Origin: Pohlia nutans
Lineage: Eukaryota > Streptophyta > Bryopsida > Bryales > Mniaceae
Length of the DNA stretch: 64,000 bases
NCBI GenBank assembly: GCA_022496805.1
Contig: CM040091.1
Span: 18,838,336-18,902,335, forward strand
Direction: 5' to 3'
The notes below the pieces were generated by a model, which was not told where the DNA came from, did not search any database, and worked only from the letters and a program-made list of their open reading frames with translations. Made by a program: the position numbers and the translations under genes. Below are positions 22,856 through 35,482 of this stretch, piece by piece (within the stretch, counting starts at the first letter, position 1; the number at the start of each line of letters is the position of its first letter).

Positions 22856-24476
22856 TCATGGATGAGCAGTCCATCGAATCTCACATGGATTATCGGCATA
22901 TGTCATAGGGGGTCCTGGCAATTTCGGAAGGTAACGCCAAGTTCTTGTAGAGAGGTCATAAATCCACCTTTTATCAATATACCAAAGCTCCCTTTCTTCA
23001 AGGCTATCATGAATACTATCAAATACTATCAAGAATCCATTTGATGAATGCAACATCAAGTTGTACGAATTCATTTCTGGAGTGCGCTCAAAAGGGCCAC
23101 ATCTATGAATATTCATTTCCAACAATGTAGGCGGATGTTAGGGATGAAACTCCACTGCATACTCTTTGATATAATACACCTTTGTGGATGGTTAATATGT
23201 TGCTTCATCAACTCCAGGGATATGTGTATCGTTCAGCATCACATACAAATGGCTCTTGAGGAGTGTTTGTTTTGTTGCATCTACATCAGGACGCGGACTC
23301 CGATTGTTCAGCCACATTATTCTCCCCTTTGCAAAGTCGTACGCAGATTGATTCCCAAACGTGATATCCTTTCCTTCGTTTGCTTGGGACCACCCTCCCG
23401 TACTAGAATCAAAGACTCGAATATCATCTGTATTTTTCTCTCCCCTGTCGAGTCCCCTGTACACTATGAGCACCTTGAAATGATTACTTTCTCGGTCCAC
23501 AACAATCCGCAGCAAAAAATCTCCCGTGAAATCTTGAATAGTAGGTAGATGAAAAGATCTTTGAGTCAGTGGATTCACAACCTTATAGAAAAAAAAAAAA
23601 AAAAATTCCTTTTTGGTTCTGCGGTATATGTAATTGAAGCCAAAACAGCACCAACCCTCCATCAGAACCTCCGTATATAAAACGTCCCCGATAAGGCTTC
23701 AGGTGACCCAAACCAGCATCTGGATTGCCCAACGAAAGATGGAAGGTATGCCATCTGTTCCAATTGGTATCAAACACTTGCACCAAAAATAAATTCTTTT
23801 GTCCATTGTCGGAGTGCCTAATGAATGCAAACATCTTTGGATGTACTTCATCACAAACCTTGAAAAACTTTAAGTCTCTTGACATCATGTTTTCCTTCCA
23901 ACCTCTAGAGAGGCATGGCAACTGGAGAATCTGCTTCACAGGGAGACGAGCAAACACGAGTAGCAACAACTCCTCCGGTAGTTCCCTCCAACGATTTGCG
24001 TTCATCACTTCTTCATGCTCATTGCACGAGTGTCTACATGATGTTTCCTCTGCAACATGGTCTCTTGCTTCCTCCCTCAATGATGTGTTCTTCCGTGTGC
24101 TGTTGTGAGATGAAATGAATTGTTAACGTCCACTGAGAGGCCCGTGACCCAAGGTACTACCAGACGCGGAGACGAGTACCTTCTAATCGGTGCTCTATTG
24201 CATGCTTGAAAAATTACTGGTTAGCTTGTGACAATTAGATGTGAAAACATTGTTAAGGTTTTCCATCGTGTTAGGTGTGAAGATGTTTCGCTCTAATGTT
24301 ATCATAGTAGGTTAGTTATCTATGTTGTAGACATACCAGTTTTCATCCCTTAGAATGCCAAATTCCTCAGCTGCAATTTCAAGCACATTATCCAATTTAG
24401 AAGAATCCCGTGCTACAGTCAAGCCACTCAATCTGCGTTGCAACGCATGAGCAACCTCAACGTAATCATTCGCCAT
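22856..24476 (-). pseudogene. F-box protein, two exons, broken by a homopolymer frameshift and two stops
   Basis: Exon 1 is 24337-24476 (ATG at 24476, 46 codons plus 2 nt, ending TG|GTATGT). Exon 2 starts at 24099 after CTCACAACAG, and the phase fits. About 35-40 residues into exon 2 is an F-box (RWRELPEELLLLVFARLPVK then LSRGW). A kelch/FBA-like region follows, typical of plant F-box proteins that hand substrates to SCF ubiquitin ligases. The frame shifts by one at a 17-A run (23589-23605). Past it, codons continue (VVNPLTQRSFHLP) to TAA at 23192-23194, a second TAA at 23138-23140 and a coding-like C-terminus to 22856. The A-run slip could be an assembly artefact; the two stops argue for a true pseudogene. 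Confidence 0.75.
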
Positions 24477-24680
24477 CTCCGTGCTAAACCCTCACTCCTC
24501 CTCAAACACAAGATCTCGTGAATCTGTATAGCACATCACTCACACAGTACTCACTGTCATTTTGCAGCTCAATTAAATCCCAAACAAAAATCCTAAATTA
24601 TTAGTAAAGCTCAATGAAATCACTCAGTGCAGCTTCAATTGATCACGGCACACTATTGAGTCATGCAAGTCACTATTTCC

Positions 24681-25640
24681 AGCTGTTCTCCTACCTTAGT
24701 ACAGTACATGAAGTGAAGTTTAAACCATTTCAAGAATCTGGAAGACAACAACCAAATGCACAGTGTGTGGCTCTTCAGCATACAATGCAACTCGTAGTTC
24801 GTAGTTCTTTTGAAAAATTCAAAAACTCTCCAAGATACAAAGAAGAGCGGCCGTTGCAAAATACAATATCAAATACCTTGATTAAGACTCTGATAGACAA
24901 AAGACCTAGCCCGCTATCTCGAGCTATTTTCCTACGTTAGTACAGTACGTGAAGTGAAGTTTAAACCATTTCAGGAATCTGGAAGACATCAACTCAATGC
25001 AAAGCGTGTGATTATTCAACATACAATACTGCGACTCGTAGTTCATAGTCCTTTTGAAATATGCAAAACTCTCCTAGATGCAAAGACGAGCGGCCGTTGC
25101 AAAATAGAATATCAAGTACCTTGACTGATACTCTACTGAATAGAAGACCTGATTCACTATTTTCAGCTATTCTCGTACCTTAGTACATGAAGTGAAGTTT
25201 AAACCATTTCAAGAATCTCGAAGACAACAACTCAATGCAAAGTGTGTGATTATTCAACATACAATAATACGACTCATGACATAGTTCATAGTCCTTTCAA
25301 AATATTCAAAAACTCTCCGGGATGCAAAGACAAGCGGCTGTTGCAAAACAAAATATCCAGTACGTTAATGAATACTTTGTTGAGCAGATTCTCTATTATC
25401 AGCTATTCTTGTACCTTAGTACATGAAGTGAAGTTTAAATCTTAATTTTCAAGAATCTGGAAGACAGCTACTCAATGCAAAGTGTGTGGTTCTTCTACAT
25501 ACAATGCGACTCGTAGTTCATAGATCTTTCAAAATTTTCAAAAACTCTTCAAGACGCAAAGAAGAGCGGCCATTGCAAAATAGAATATCAAGTACCTTGG
25601 TTAATATTCTGCAGAACAGAAGACGTAATTCTCTCAAGAG
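24681..25640. repeat. Tandem array, four units of about 240 bp
   Basis: The phrase AGCTATTCTC-CTACCTTAGTAC recurs at about 24681, 24922, 25165 and 25401 (periods 241, 243, 236), each followed by similar sequence including GAAGTGAAGTTTAAA and GAGCGGCCGTTGCAAAA. It lies just behind the first exon of the F-box pseudogene, in its upstream region. No conserved ORF. Confidence 0.85.
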
Positions 25641-28600
25641 TCCTTTGTCTTTGCTATCTACACTGCTCCCTCAAAAAACCACAGGATTAAATCACCGACT
25701 GCATGAAGCTTCATTCTGCACCAAAGTGTTGTTTCCTTGAATAACTATTTACAACACTAATTGCACTGATCGAATTCTTTGCAAGTTTCATTTGAAGTTC
25801 ATTTGCTTTCCAAAATTGAAAAGAAAAAATTCTAAAAGTTCAGCGAAAGAGTGTGGAATTTTGTCAACATACCCTCAAAAGCTGCAGAAGCGAAGCTGAT
25901 CCTCCATCGTCTTCTCATTTTTGTGATCAAGCATTAACTTACCGTGATTGTAAATTTGCATGCGGGTCCGAAGTTTCGAGATTCTCAATTCAAACCGCGC
26001 GTTGTCGATACATGATGGATGATATTCCAATGAATGATTGATAATATGTAATGGATGAATGTTCAATCGCTCATCCAACGGTGAAGGGAGGGTCGACAAG
26101 GTGGTTTACTATGGTCTGCACTATTTGAAAAAATCCACACTAATTTATATATGAATTCAAATGTGTCATAATTGGAAAGTAGTTATAGCTAGTCACAAAT
26201 GCCATAGAAATAAATTTTTAAATCACATTAGTTTGAAGATTGTAATAAATCACCTTTTTGTTGTGGCGAGTTGTATTTTTATTTTATTTTTGGCACATAA
26301 TGTCGGTTGCTACATACAAGATAGATAGAAACTCCCAACCTCCTGCGAGGCCGTTGTGAATAAAGTGTCTATTTGTAATGTTATAACTCAGTGCCCACTT
26401 GACAAAGGATTATTTAAACAAAACTATTCCCCCCTTTCAGGAATAGACGCTCTAGTGAACGATGAACAAGAAGAAAAAGACTGACAGTATTAGCACTATT
26501 GTATGTGGTGTGAGGTATAATAGGTGTTTTTTCTGAGTGTTAGTTGCCAAGCGTGGGCTCTATGGTTGGTTGGTCGAGGACATTATATTACAATTTGGAT
26601 GGTCCAAGTTTGATTCGTGATGTGCCTGTTTGAGCAGCTTTGTGCTACATACAACAAGATGGTAGAGGTACAAGTCATATTCCGTCCTCGTCCATATTTT
26701 ATTTTTTTATAAAAAGTGTATCCAAATGACCTTTTAAGTATGTCAATTTTTTATGCATTGATCGAACAAATTCTTTCTTTTGTATCATGCTCAAACACTT
26801 CGTATAATTATAATTACATGACTTCAAAGGGTTGGATTAGGGTCTTGCTTGAGTTTTTTGTTTGTGTATTTTAGAGAATAAACATAAAAATAAAAATTTA
26901 AAACTTTATTTTTGTGAAAGTATGTTATTTTTAATTTGAACTTGATGTATGAATAAAAGTCAGATTTTATGAATTTTAGATTCTATCTATAAAGTTAGAT
27001 TTATGATTGCTATCACCAATATTTTGTATAAAATTTGAAACTTGAAAATCCAAATTCTTTTGTAATTAATTTGATTCCAAATAAGATATTGAAAATCAAT
27101 GAATGAAATGAGGCATAAAAATTTCACAAATCATCCCCTTTCTTATCGGTTCACTCATGCATAAAGTTAAATTCCCATAAAATCTATAGTAAAAAACCTT
27201 CATTGTAAAAAGTGCATGATGGACAAAAAAAAGTGAATGAAATTTGTACATCATTCAAAAATTGGACGTTTGGGCAATCAAGGATTAAGTCACAACTAAA
27301 TCAAAAGATTTGGGGAGGTCACTTCCGAATATTATGTAATAGCATGCAAAATTTACACTAAGCTCGTGACTTCAGATAAACGATGAAAACTTCTTTATCC
27401 ATTCATGCATTTTTTTCTTAGGAATTATTTAGTTTTTATTGGACAAAGCTTGTTTTTACTCATTGGATTTGCACTTGTTCATTAATATGTATACTAATAC
27501 AATATTAATACAATATTGTACAATGTAAAAACAAATAAAGTAAACCACAATTTATGCAAATTGTACTAATTTTAAATCCAAGTTTGCAACTTTAAATGCC
27601 TAGCATAGGTGCAAAAAGAACATAAGAGATTGTGGACAACTGTTAGAGGTAACATGGGTGTGGTAAAAAAATTTATACCATGCTTAGAGGTCATTGAGTC
27701 TATGCTCTATTTCTAAGGGAAACGTTCACTACTTGCGTGGATAAATGTTTGTCATATCGCTAGTGTAACCGATGTCCTTTTCGAGGAGTACATCCCACTC
27801 ACTTGTTCGTGTTATACTTATGTACTTGTCTCTATTAAACTACTTGTCTTCACATACAAAGTTCACAGCTCCTAACTATATTGTATAGAGATAAAGATAT
27901 GCATTGTTTCCAGAACCCTACGAGAATCCTAACGTAGTCCAGTTACATGTTAATTTCTACTAGAACCTCATGATAGAGTTCCTATTGTTTTATTGTTGTT
28001 TAGTCTGGGCGACTTCAAACGCTTGAATATGTTACTGTGTCAATACATTTGTATCTAGAATACACTGTGCTAAACGTTGAGACATGCAAACTATTTGTAG
28101 ACAAAATATAGAACAAGTCAGCTGACACATACAACATGCTTGTGGAAATGATGCATTGCGTTATCTAAAACTAGCTCCTCTGAGTGATTACATAACGATT
28201 GAGTTCTACAACACTTAGCCCAAAAACACATTGCCCTAAACCAAGTATTCTAATGGATTTAACGTTCGAGGAATCTAAATTTGTAGCTATCTATAAAATG
28301 CTTATTCAAATGATCTAGTATTATCATTAATATGTTGTAACTAGTTTTTTTTATCAAACCCTCAAACCAATATATAATATAGTTCGTGTGGACCCCAGAT
28401 TCATTGTCATGTGGGCATTGACTCAAAAGTGGGATGAACAGACACTTCATTCATGCCAGTCCTTTGGACCGGAGTTCTTTATATATACGTGTGGACCTTC
28501 ATAAATCACAAACCTTATAATTTTTTTTTATAAAAGGTTTAAAATATGGATGGAACGGCCACTATGTTGTTTAGGATTGAATAAAAACATCACTGATGCG

Positions 28601-28857
28601 CTTCTCTTTGCACAACCAGTAACGACGTGGATATGCAATAGACACGTAGTGAAGGGAATGTGCACATGCCATCCGTGCGGTCTAGGGTTCACTACTACTA
28701 TCACAACTCTATGGGCAATGTCTATGGCTATATGTTGATATATCTATACATTTTGGTGTACATTAATGAAAGGTACCATGTACTGTAATCTATTGTATAA
28801 GGAATTGTGTTATATTGAAAAGGCACGAATGTGAAAAGGCACAAGTTTTGGGCTAAT
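25641..28857. other. AT-rich intergenic DNA with old repeats
   Basis: No gene seen. About 26900-27260 is an inverted relative of the repeat at 38740-39180 in NSE1 intron 2. A degraded SINE lies at 26320-26447. Confidence 0.45.
26320..26447 (-). mobile_element. SINE body fragment (same family as 48698-48922)
   Basis: Read on the minus strand, it shares the body of the 48.7-kb SINE: CCTTTGTC, GTGGGCACTG, TTTATTCAC, then GGAGTTTCTATCTATCT. It ends in the same TCTA-type tail. The tRNA-like head is absent or unrecognisable. Confidence 0.6.
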
Positions 28858-28860
28858 ATT

Positions 28861-29126
28861 CACTACTAGAGAAATGGGGTTCCTAACACGCACAAAATCA
28901 ACAGAAATTCTGTTGGTTCTATGCGGGTTAGGAACAGTTGATTCCGGAAAAATCAACACGAACTTGTTAGTACCAAGAGAAAATCAACAGGAACTTGTTG
29001 GTTCCAACAGAAAACTTGTTGGTTCTGTGCTGATGACTAATTGTTTGCTACATTAAACCCATTCTCTGTTGGTTCCAACAGATGTGTGTTGGTTTTGTCT
29101 TGGTTTTTACGCACTCTTTAGTAGTG
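28861..29126. mobile_element. Non-autonomous CACTA-type mini-element with ATT target duplication
   Basis: It starts CACTACTAGAGAAA and ends with the complement of CACTACTAAAGAGTG. It is flanked by a perfect 3-bp direct repeat, ATT, at 28858-28860 and 29127-29129. CACTA ends with 3-bp duplications are diagnostic of the CACTA/En-Spm superfamily. Subterminal TGTTGGTTC and AATCAACAG motifs recur inside in both orientations. Length 266 bp, no ORF. Confidence 0.85.
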
Positions 29127-29129
29127 ATT

Positions 29130-29605
29130 CTATAAAAGTTACTACAATGTCATAGATTATCAAGAAACTAATTGAATTATTTTCACACAAATTGGATTAT
29201 TGAGACACAAATTATTTATTTTCTATAAATTGAATAGACTAGGTGCAACTACTCTAGTTTCTTGTAATTATCCTTTTGCAATCTCAGTTTCAACTTGTAA
29301 GTAATTCTACTAATATTCTACTAATTTTATTAATTTGCGCTAACCTCAACAACCTCTGCAATTGCAACATTGACACATTCAAGCCCCGATGAGAACAAAA
29401 TAAAAATAAATTCAAACACATTGAATTGCAAGACAGAAGATTGTGAGACACTTCGTTTAACGGTGGAGGAGGCACCGTTGAGTGAAGTAGTGTAATTCTC
29501 AATTGGAGTATGGGGGACCACAATAAGAAAATTCTCTCCTTTATGGGGATCACAACTAAATATTTTCCACCTGAATTCAACTGAGTTTCCATGTGCGGCC
29601 TCTGG
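29130..29605. other. Intergenic, nothing assignable
   Basis: Short reverse frames exist but without features or splice context. Confidence 0.4.
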
Positions 29606-29838
29606 TTAACCCCTAAACGTCCCATGGGGATAGTATGTACGTTGTCGTATAATTGGGATTTGCTATCAACAAGAAACTCTAAATTGGGATCTCAATAGTT
29701 CACTAGAATCGCATTGATTTAAATTTCAGCTTTTGTGTTGAACTCAAACCTATAAAAGGTTTGGATCCATTCCAAATACTAGAAAAATACACCGTATTCT
29801 ACTGTCCGCAATGGCACTTTCAGACGTTTAGGGGTTAA
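29606..29838. mobile_element. TTAA-flanked MITE (piggyBac-like ends)
   Basis: It begins TTAACCCCTAAACGTC and ends with the exact reverse complement, a perfect 16-bp inverted repeat including the TTAA. Total 233 bp, no ORF. TTAA duplications with C-rich ends are the hallmark of piggyBac-type transposition. Confidence 0.7.
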
Positions 29839-30947
29839 AATCAATCTGAACTAAGAAAAACCTCAAATCTCAATTGAACGGCCCTATGCACCCTTCCCCC
29901 AGTTTCTAATTGTAACTAAACTATGATCTCATTGCAAAAGGGTGGTAGGTCCCATTGCCCCACTGATAACCACTTGATACAAAATATCTCCAGTAAGGTA
30001 GAGACACCTAAAACCTACAATGATGCATAGGGATCTCATTTCTGTCAAATTCTGTCCAGATGTCCAAGTACAGTGGTCAACTGCAACATAATAATTACGG
30101 TCAGTGTTATTCACTGACTGAAAGACCATGCATGTAAGTTAGAATTCATCTTCCAAAGCGAAATATCTTCATCTGGCGACATCCTTCCAAAGGGCTCAAT
30201 GACCCATTTTTTTTTTATACAAATGGCATCTTTCATATTCCATCTTTTAATTTGTTATTCGTGTAGGTAGGGACTGGTAGCAAACAACGTGTCCTGACGC
30301 ACCACTTGGCACGCCCTCCGTCGTTCCTTGGTAGGTATTACGGAAGGGAATGTTGGAAACAGAGCAAGAGGAAAGGTTCTAGCAAGCCCAGTAGCGAGCG
30401 CCCCATGCTGCTGGTTGCTGCGAGTTGCAGCGCGGTGACGATAAGATCGAGGATCTGTGGTTACCCTACCTCGCAGAATGATGCGCGACAAGTTGATTGC
30501 ATTTTGGTTGTGAACTCCACTTGGGAAGAAGAAGAAGACGACGACCTTTACGAGGAGGTGGAAGAACGAAGAAGAAGAAGCGTGAGCTGGTACGTCGTTG
30601 AAATCGAGGAAACACTCACGATTTCGCATGTCGTTTGATCATTGATGCTTTCGTGACGAGACACTCCCCCTGTGAGAATTTCGGTGGGGTTTGTGATGAT
30701 GTCGGCATTGATTGAGAATTGCAATTCGTGGCATTGTCAATGTGGAACAGTGCATGCAACGATCGGTGACTCTTAGAGCATCATCAGGGTTTCCCCTTGA
30801 GAGGAGTTGAGAGATTGATGTGTGAGAAGAAGTTTTAGGTTGTGAGAGGATTTGAAGGAGTTTTAGGTTGTGATGGTGCAGGGATCATGCTGAGAGGGGG
30901 TGGGGGAATGGGATTGTGGCCAGGGGGGTCGAATGCTGTGAGGGATC
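29839..30947. other. Upstream region of starch synthase I
   Basis: It contains open frames on both strands at 30255-30638, without domain features. I treat these as promoter/leader noise. A CTTAGAGCATCATCA phrase at about 30773, like the end of the MITE at 34877, marks an old insertion. The leader is purine-rich (GA-rich) before the ATG. Confidence 0.4.
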
Positions 30948-33900
30948 ATGGCGACAGTGCAGGTGATGAGCTGCAGCGTGGCATCGGCGGGGGTAGCAAC
31001 AACAGGAACGAAAACAACAGCAGGCGTACAACAAACCTATGGCGCGACGGCATCTCTTCTCCGCTTGAAGAAATCATCAGCAATTGCGCCGCTAACGAAG
31101 GGTAGTAGTACCCTAATCCGTCATGTAAACCGTGGCGTGCGGTGCAGCGCAGTGGAGTCGATCGGCGCATGGCCGCAAACGGAAACGGCCACCACGCTGA
31201 CATTCTCCGCGAACCCGGCGGAGCGGAACGAGGAGCAAGAGCAGATGTTGAAAGACCTGGCGGACTCGGACTCCACGAAGCGAGCCAAAACCCTATTCAA
31301 CATCGTCTTCGTGTCCGCGGAGGTGGCGCCGTACTCCAAGACGGGAGGGTTGGGGGACGTTTGCGGCTCGCTGCCCATCGCGCTCGCGCAGCGCGGCCAC
31401 CGCGTCATGGTGGTGTCGCCGCGCTACATGAACGGCGTCACGGATGCCATCTTCGAACCCGCCTTCGACTGCCAGTGCCGAATCCCCATCACCTGCTTCG
31501 GCGCGACTCACGAGGTGCTTTGCTTTTTTTTTTTTTTTGGCTATATTGATCGCCAACTTGCTATTTGAAAAATTATGTTGCTCTAAGAAAAATTGGGTAA
31601 AAATTTGAGCATATCATCGCCATTATCTTCCCTTATCGATCATTGGTATGTATTAGTTGTCACACCTCTTTCTTCCCATTCTCAATCTTCAGAGAATGCG
31701 TACTTGGTACTTTCTTCTTGAATCGTGGAACCCATTCTCTGAAGATTGAGAAGTTTCATTCTTCTCCTCCGGAGGTGAAGAATGGGTGTGAAGATTGAGA
31801 AGCCGTGGAGAAGATTAACAAGCTATATCCATTCTCATTCTTCACACGGTGAGAAGGGGAGTCGCACCTTCTTCATGGAGAATGGCCACAATTAGCTCTT
31901 GAATCGTGGAACCCATTGTCTGAAGATTGAGAAGTTTCATTCTTCTCCTCTGGAGGTGAAGAATGGGTGTGAAGATTGAGAAGCCGTGGAGAAGATTAAC
32001 AAGCTGTGTCCATTCTCATTCTTCACACAGTGAGAAGGGGAGTCACACCTTCTTCATGGAGAATGGCCACAATTAGCTCCACGTTTCACTCGCAAGGTTC
32101 TCAATCTCCACAGAATCAATCTTCTAGGAAGAGGTGTGACAACCCTTAGTATATTGCCATAATCTTCCCTTGTCATGGTACGAATAGCCAACAATTCTAT
32201 AGAAAGCTATGTATCTGTAGTATTCTTTACTTTTTGAATCGCCAAAAAGTGCTATCTATTTGGTTAGGTTTCAATTTTCAAATCGCCAATGGGGCTCCCT
32301 TGATAGAATGGAAAAAAAAATTGCAGGTTGCGTACTTCCATGAGTTTCGGGCCGGGGTGGACTGGGTGTTCGTGGATCATCCTTCGTATCACCGCCAAGG
32401 GACGCCATATGGCGACACGCGTGGCACATTTGGCGACAACCAATTTCGATTCACGTTGCTCTGTCACGCAGCGTGCGAGGCGCCGCTCGTGTTGGCTCTC
32501 GGCGGTTACACGTACGGGGAGAAATGTGTGTTTGTCGCGAACGACTGGCACGCGGGGCTGGTGCCTGTGCTGCTCGCGTCCAAGTACCGGCGTCATGGCG
32601 TGTACGTGAACTCGCGCTGCATTCTGGCAATTCACAACCTTGCCCACCAGGTAATTTTTTGTGGCTACATTGATTGCCAACTTGCTATTATGTTGCTATA
32701 AGAAAAAATGGGTAAAAAACTGGAGTATATCATCGCCATCATCTCCCCTAATCAATCATTGGTATGCATTATAGCCAAGAACTCTAGAGAAAGCTATGTA
32801 TTTGTAGTAAAAACATAGCATAATAGAGCACTAGCAGGGAGCACCCTTTTCAAAGTGGATCTCAAGGAGAATATTCACTCTTTAAGGGATGTATGAATGC
32901 CACTTGTATCCCATAAACTGTGGGATTTCCTTGTAATTGCCATCTAAACTTAGTTTCTAATCATAACTAGATTGTGGCCCCATTTGAAAAGCTCCTGTTG
33001 CTCTAGTATGCTATGAAAAATGCTTTCTATATTTTCAAATTGCCAATGGGACTTCCTTGGAAAAATAATATAAAAATCACTGTTGCGCACCAGGGTGTGG
33101 AGCCTGCAACGACGTACAACAATCTCGGCGTGCCACAGGAATGGTACGGCGCGCTGGAGTGGGTGTTTCCGGAGTGGGCGAGGCTGCACGCGCTTGACAA
33201 GGGCGAGGCTGTTAACCATCTGAAGGGCGCGGTGGTGACGTCCGACCGGATCCTCACGGTGAGCCAGGGCTACGCATGGGAGATTACCACGCCGGAAGGC
33301 GGATGCGGGCTCGACAAGCTGCTCGCGAGCCGCGCTGCGGTCATCAACGGCATCACGAACGGCGTGGACGTGGACGACTGGAGCCCCTCGACGGACCGGT
33401 ACTTGGCGGTGACGTACACGTCTGGTGATCTCGCCGGGAAAGCCGAATGCAAAGCCGCATTGCAGCGTGAGCTCGGCCTCCCCGTGCGCCCAGACGTGCC
33501 CCTGATCGGCTTCATTGGCAGGCTGGATTACCAGAAGGGGCCCGACATTGTGCAGGAGGGTTTGCCGGAGCTCATGACAGACGACGTGCAGCTCGTGATG
33601 CTGGGCAGCGGGGACAGCGAAATGGAGAAGTGGATGAAGTGGGCGGAGACGCAGTACCGGGAGAAGTTCCGTGGCTGGGTGGGATTCTCCGTGCCTGTTG
33701 CGCACAGGATCACTGCGGGATGCGACATTCTTCTCATGCCTTCGCGGTTCGAGCCCTGCGGGTTGAACCAACTGTATGCCATGCGGTACGGCACCATCCC
33801 GGTTGCGCACGCCACCGGGGGCCTTCGCGACACGATTGAGATTTATAACCCGGATGCTGACAATGGGCAAGGCACGGGCACGGGATGGACATTCTCTCCC

Positions 33901-34083
33901 TTAACCAAAAAGGCCATGGTTGACTCTGTTTGGGGTGCTATCTTTGCGTTCCGGAACGACAAGGAAGGCTGGGCTCGCATGCAATTGCGCGGTATGGAGA
34001 AAGACATGTCGTGGACTCGGTCTGCTCTTCAGTATGAGCAAGTCTTTGAGTGGGCTATGATTGATCCACCGTATGCTGCTTGA
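30948..34083 (+). CDS. SS1: Starch synthase I, plastid precursor, three exons
   Basis: Exons 30948-31514, 32327-32650 and 33094-34083 are all in phase 0 with GT-AG ends and encode 626 residues, close to known SSI lengths. It transfers glucose from ADP-glucose to non-reducing ends of amylopectin chains in the plastid (GT5, EC 2.4.1.21). A Ser/Ala/Thr-rich transit peptide ends near VRCSA (about residue 66). The ADP-glucose motif KTGGLGDV is at 131-138. Further SSI-type signatures are [27 protein letters not shown], the GT1-domain [10 protein letters not shown] and [14 protein letters not shown], and GGLRDT. All features look intact. Exons are clearly GC-richer than introns. Angiosperm SSI genes have many more exons, so this is an intron-poor copy. 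The two introns are related to each other (see findings). Confidence 0.95.
31657..32145. mobile_element. MITE in SSI intron 1 with internal 181-bp duplication
   Basis: The ends are TTGTCACACCTCTTTCTTCC and GGAAGAGGTGTGACAA, inverted and flanked by TTAG-like bases. Inside, a 181-bp unit beginning CTTGAATCGTGGAACCC is repeated in tandem (31717 and 31898). The same family is present in GDSL intron 3 (44635-44953). Confidence 0.75.
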
Positions 34084-35448
34084 TCTGTTACCCCCCCTCT
34101 CCCTTTTTTTGGTTGGATTGCAATAATATTTATGGTCGAGAATGAGTTTTATAGGTTGTCAAAACCCCCCTTTAGGTTCGGACATTGTCACTCAATTGGG
34201 CTGGTCAGTGAGCGTTTGTTACAACAGTGAATGGAAGCTAATTTGTTACAAGATGGGTAAGTGTAGAGCATGACAGTCAATCATTCCTCCAAGTGTGAGG
34301 CTGCCTGTTCTTCCTTACAGTTGTCCCTCTCTATTATGACATGTTTGGGAAGCCCTATCTTTGAGGTGGCTGGCATGGATGAATTAGTCACAGCAATGAC
34401 TTGTCACATGTGTAATGCTTGAAACAATAATATCGTCATATTACGGAGTGTCAGTGTATGGAGGATAGACTGTACTTTGTTAGTACAAATGCTCCACTGA
34501 CATTTTGTGGTGCTCTATGAGACCAGATGCTGCGTCCATTATTTTCTTGTTGTGAGGTTTGCTGAATTTGTCTATTCTGGTGGCCACTGAATCATTCTCC
34601 GTGGCCTGAAGCATCAGTCATCTGTCGTGTTTGGTGATGAGAACTAAGGAAGGAACTGCTTATTCAATGAACTGCCTTGGCAGTGTAGGAAGTTACAAAT
34701 GATTGACTTTCACAAATTTTTATTATTAATTTATTTAGAAAAACATGCAAACATCAAATTTGAGTTGATAATTGTATTTAACCTTCTGAAGTTGTGTAAA
34801 TGTGACCTTCCGGAGTGTCTAAAAATGACCTAGCAATGAAAACTCGATTGATGAATGCATGCGACAGTTTACAACCTTAGAGCATCATCAATGCAGAAAC
34901 GGCATCAAGGCGCTGTATTGCACATTTCCAGGCTGGTCTGTGGAAGCCCCACCGCAGAAAAGGTAACGGACATGCGCCTTTTTCTGCGGTGGGTTGATGA
35001 TGCTCTTAGGGATGGTTTATATTGGTCATATATTACGAGGAAAAGGTCTCCTCAAAAGCCTTGCCCGGTTGTATGTAGACCTGACCCATTCATAAGCAGG
35101 CTGAGTCGGGCAATTAGGCCTTCTGGGGAGGCCTCTTCGCCATACTACGTGACCAACGTAGGGAGGTTTAGGGATGGTTTATCCCCTTAAGTTCTTTGTT
35201 ATGTCTTGCTTGAAAAATACTAAAAATCTTGAGTCGGGGAATTAGGCCGTCTTGCTTCAAAAAATGTAAAAAAATGGTTTTTCTCAATACAAACCATAGG
35301 ATCTCACACTAGATGCCTATAAGATTGTGTGGAAAATATTTCAAAGCATTTGATTGCATGAATTGCAAGAAATTAATGTCTGAAGTATTTGAAAAATAAT
35401 ATTTCTTTAAACATTGGTGTTTCTTGAAATGAGTTCTTTGGACAAAAC

Positions 35449-35482
<34 letters not shown>

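Noticed and set aside
30255..30638. Opposed ORFs of over 110 codons upstream of SSI
   Set aside because: Mutually overlapping on both strands, no domains, in the promoter/leader region of an expressed-looking gene.
35450..35481. Poly-T run as a retroposon tail
   Set aside because: No target duplication or retroposed body was found next to it; a simple homopolymer.
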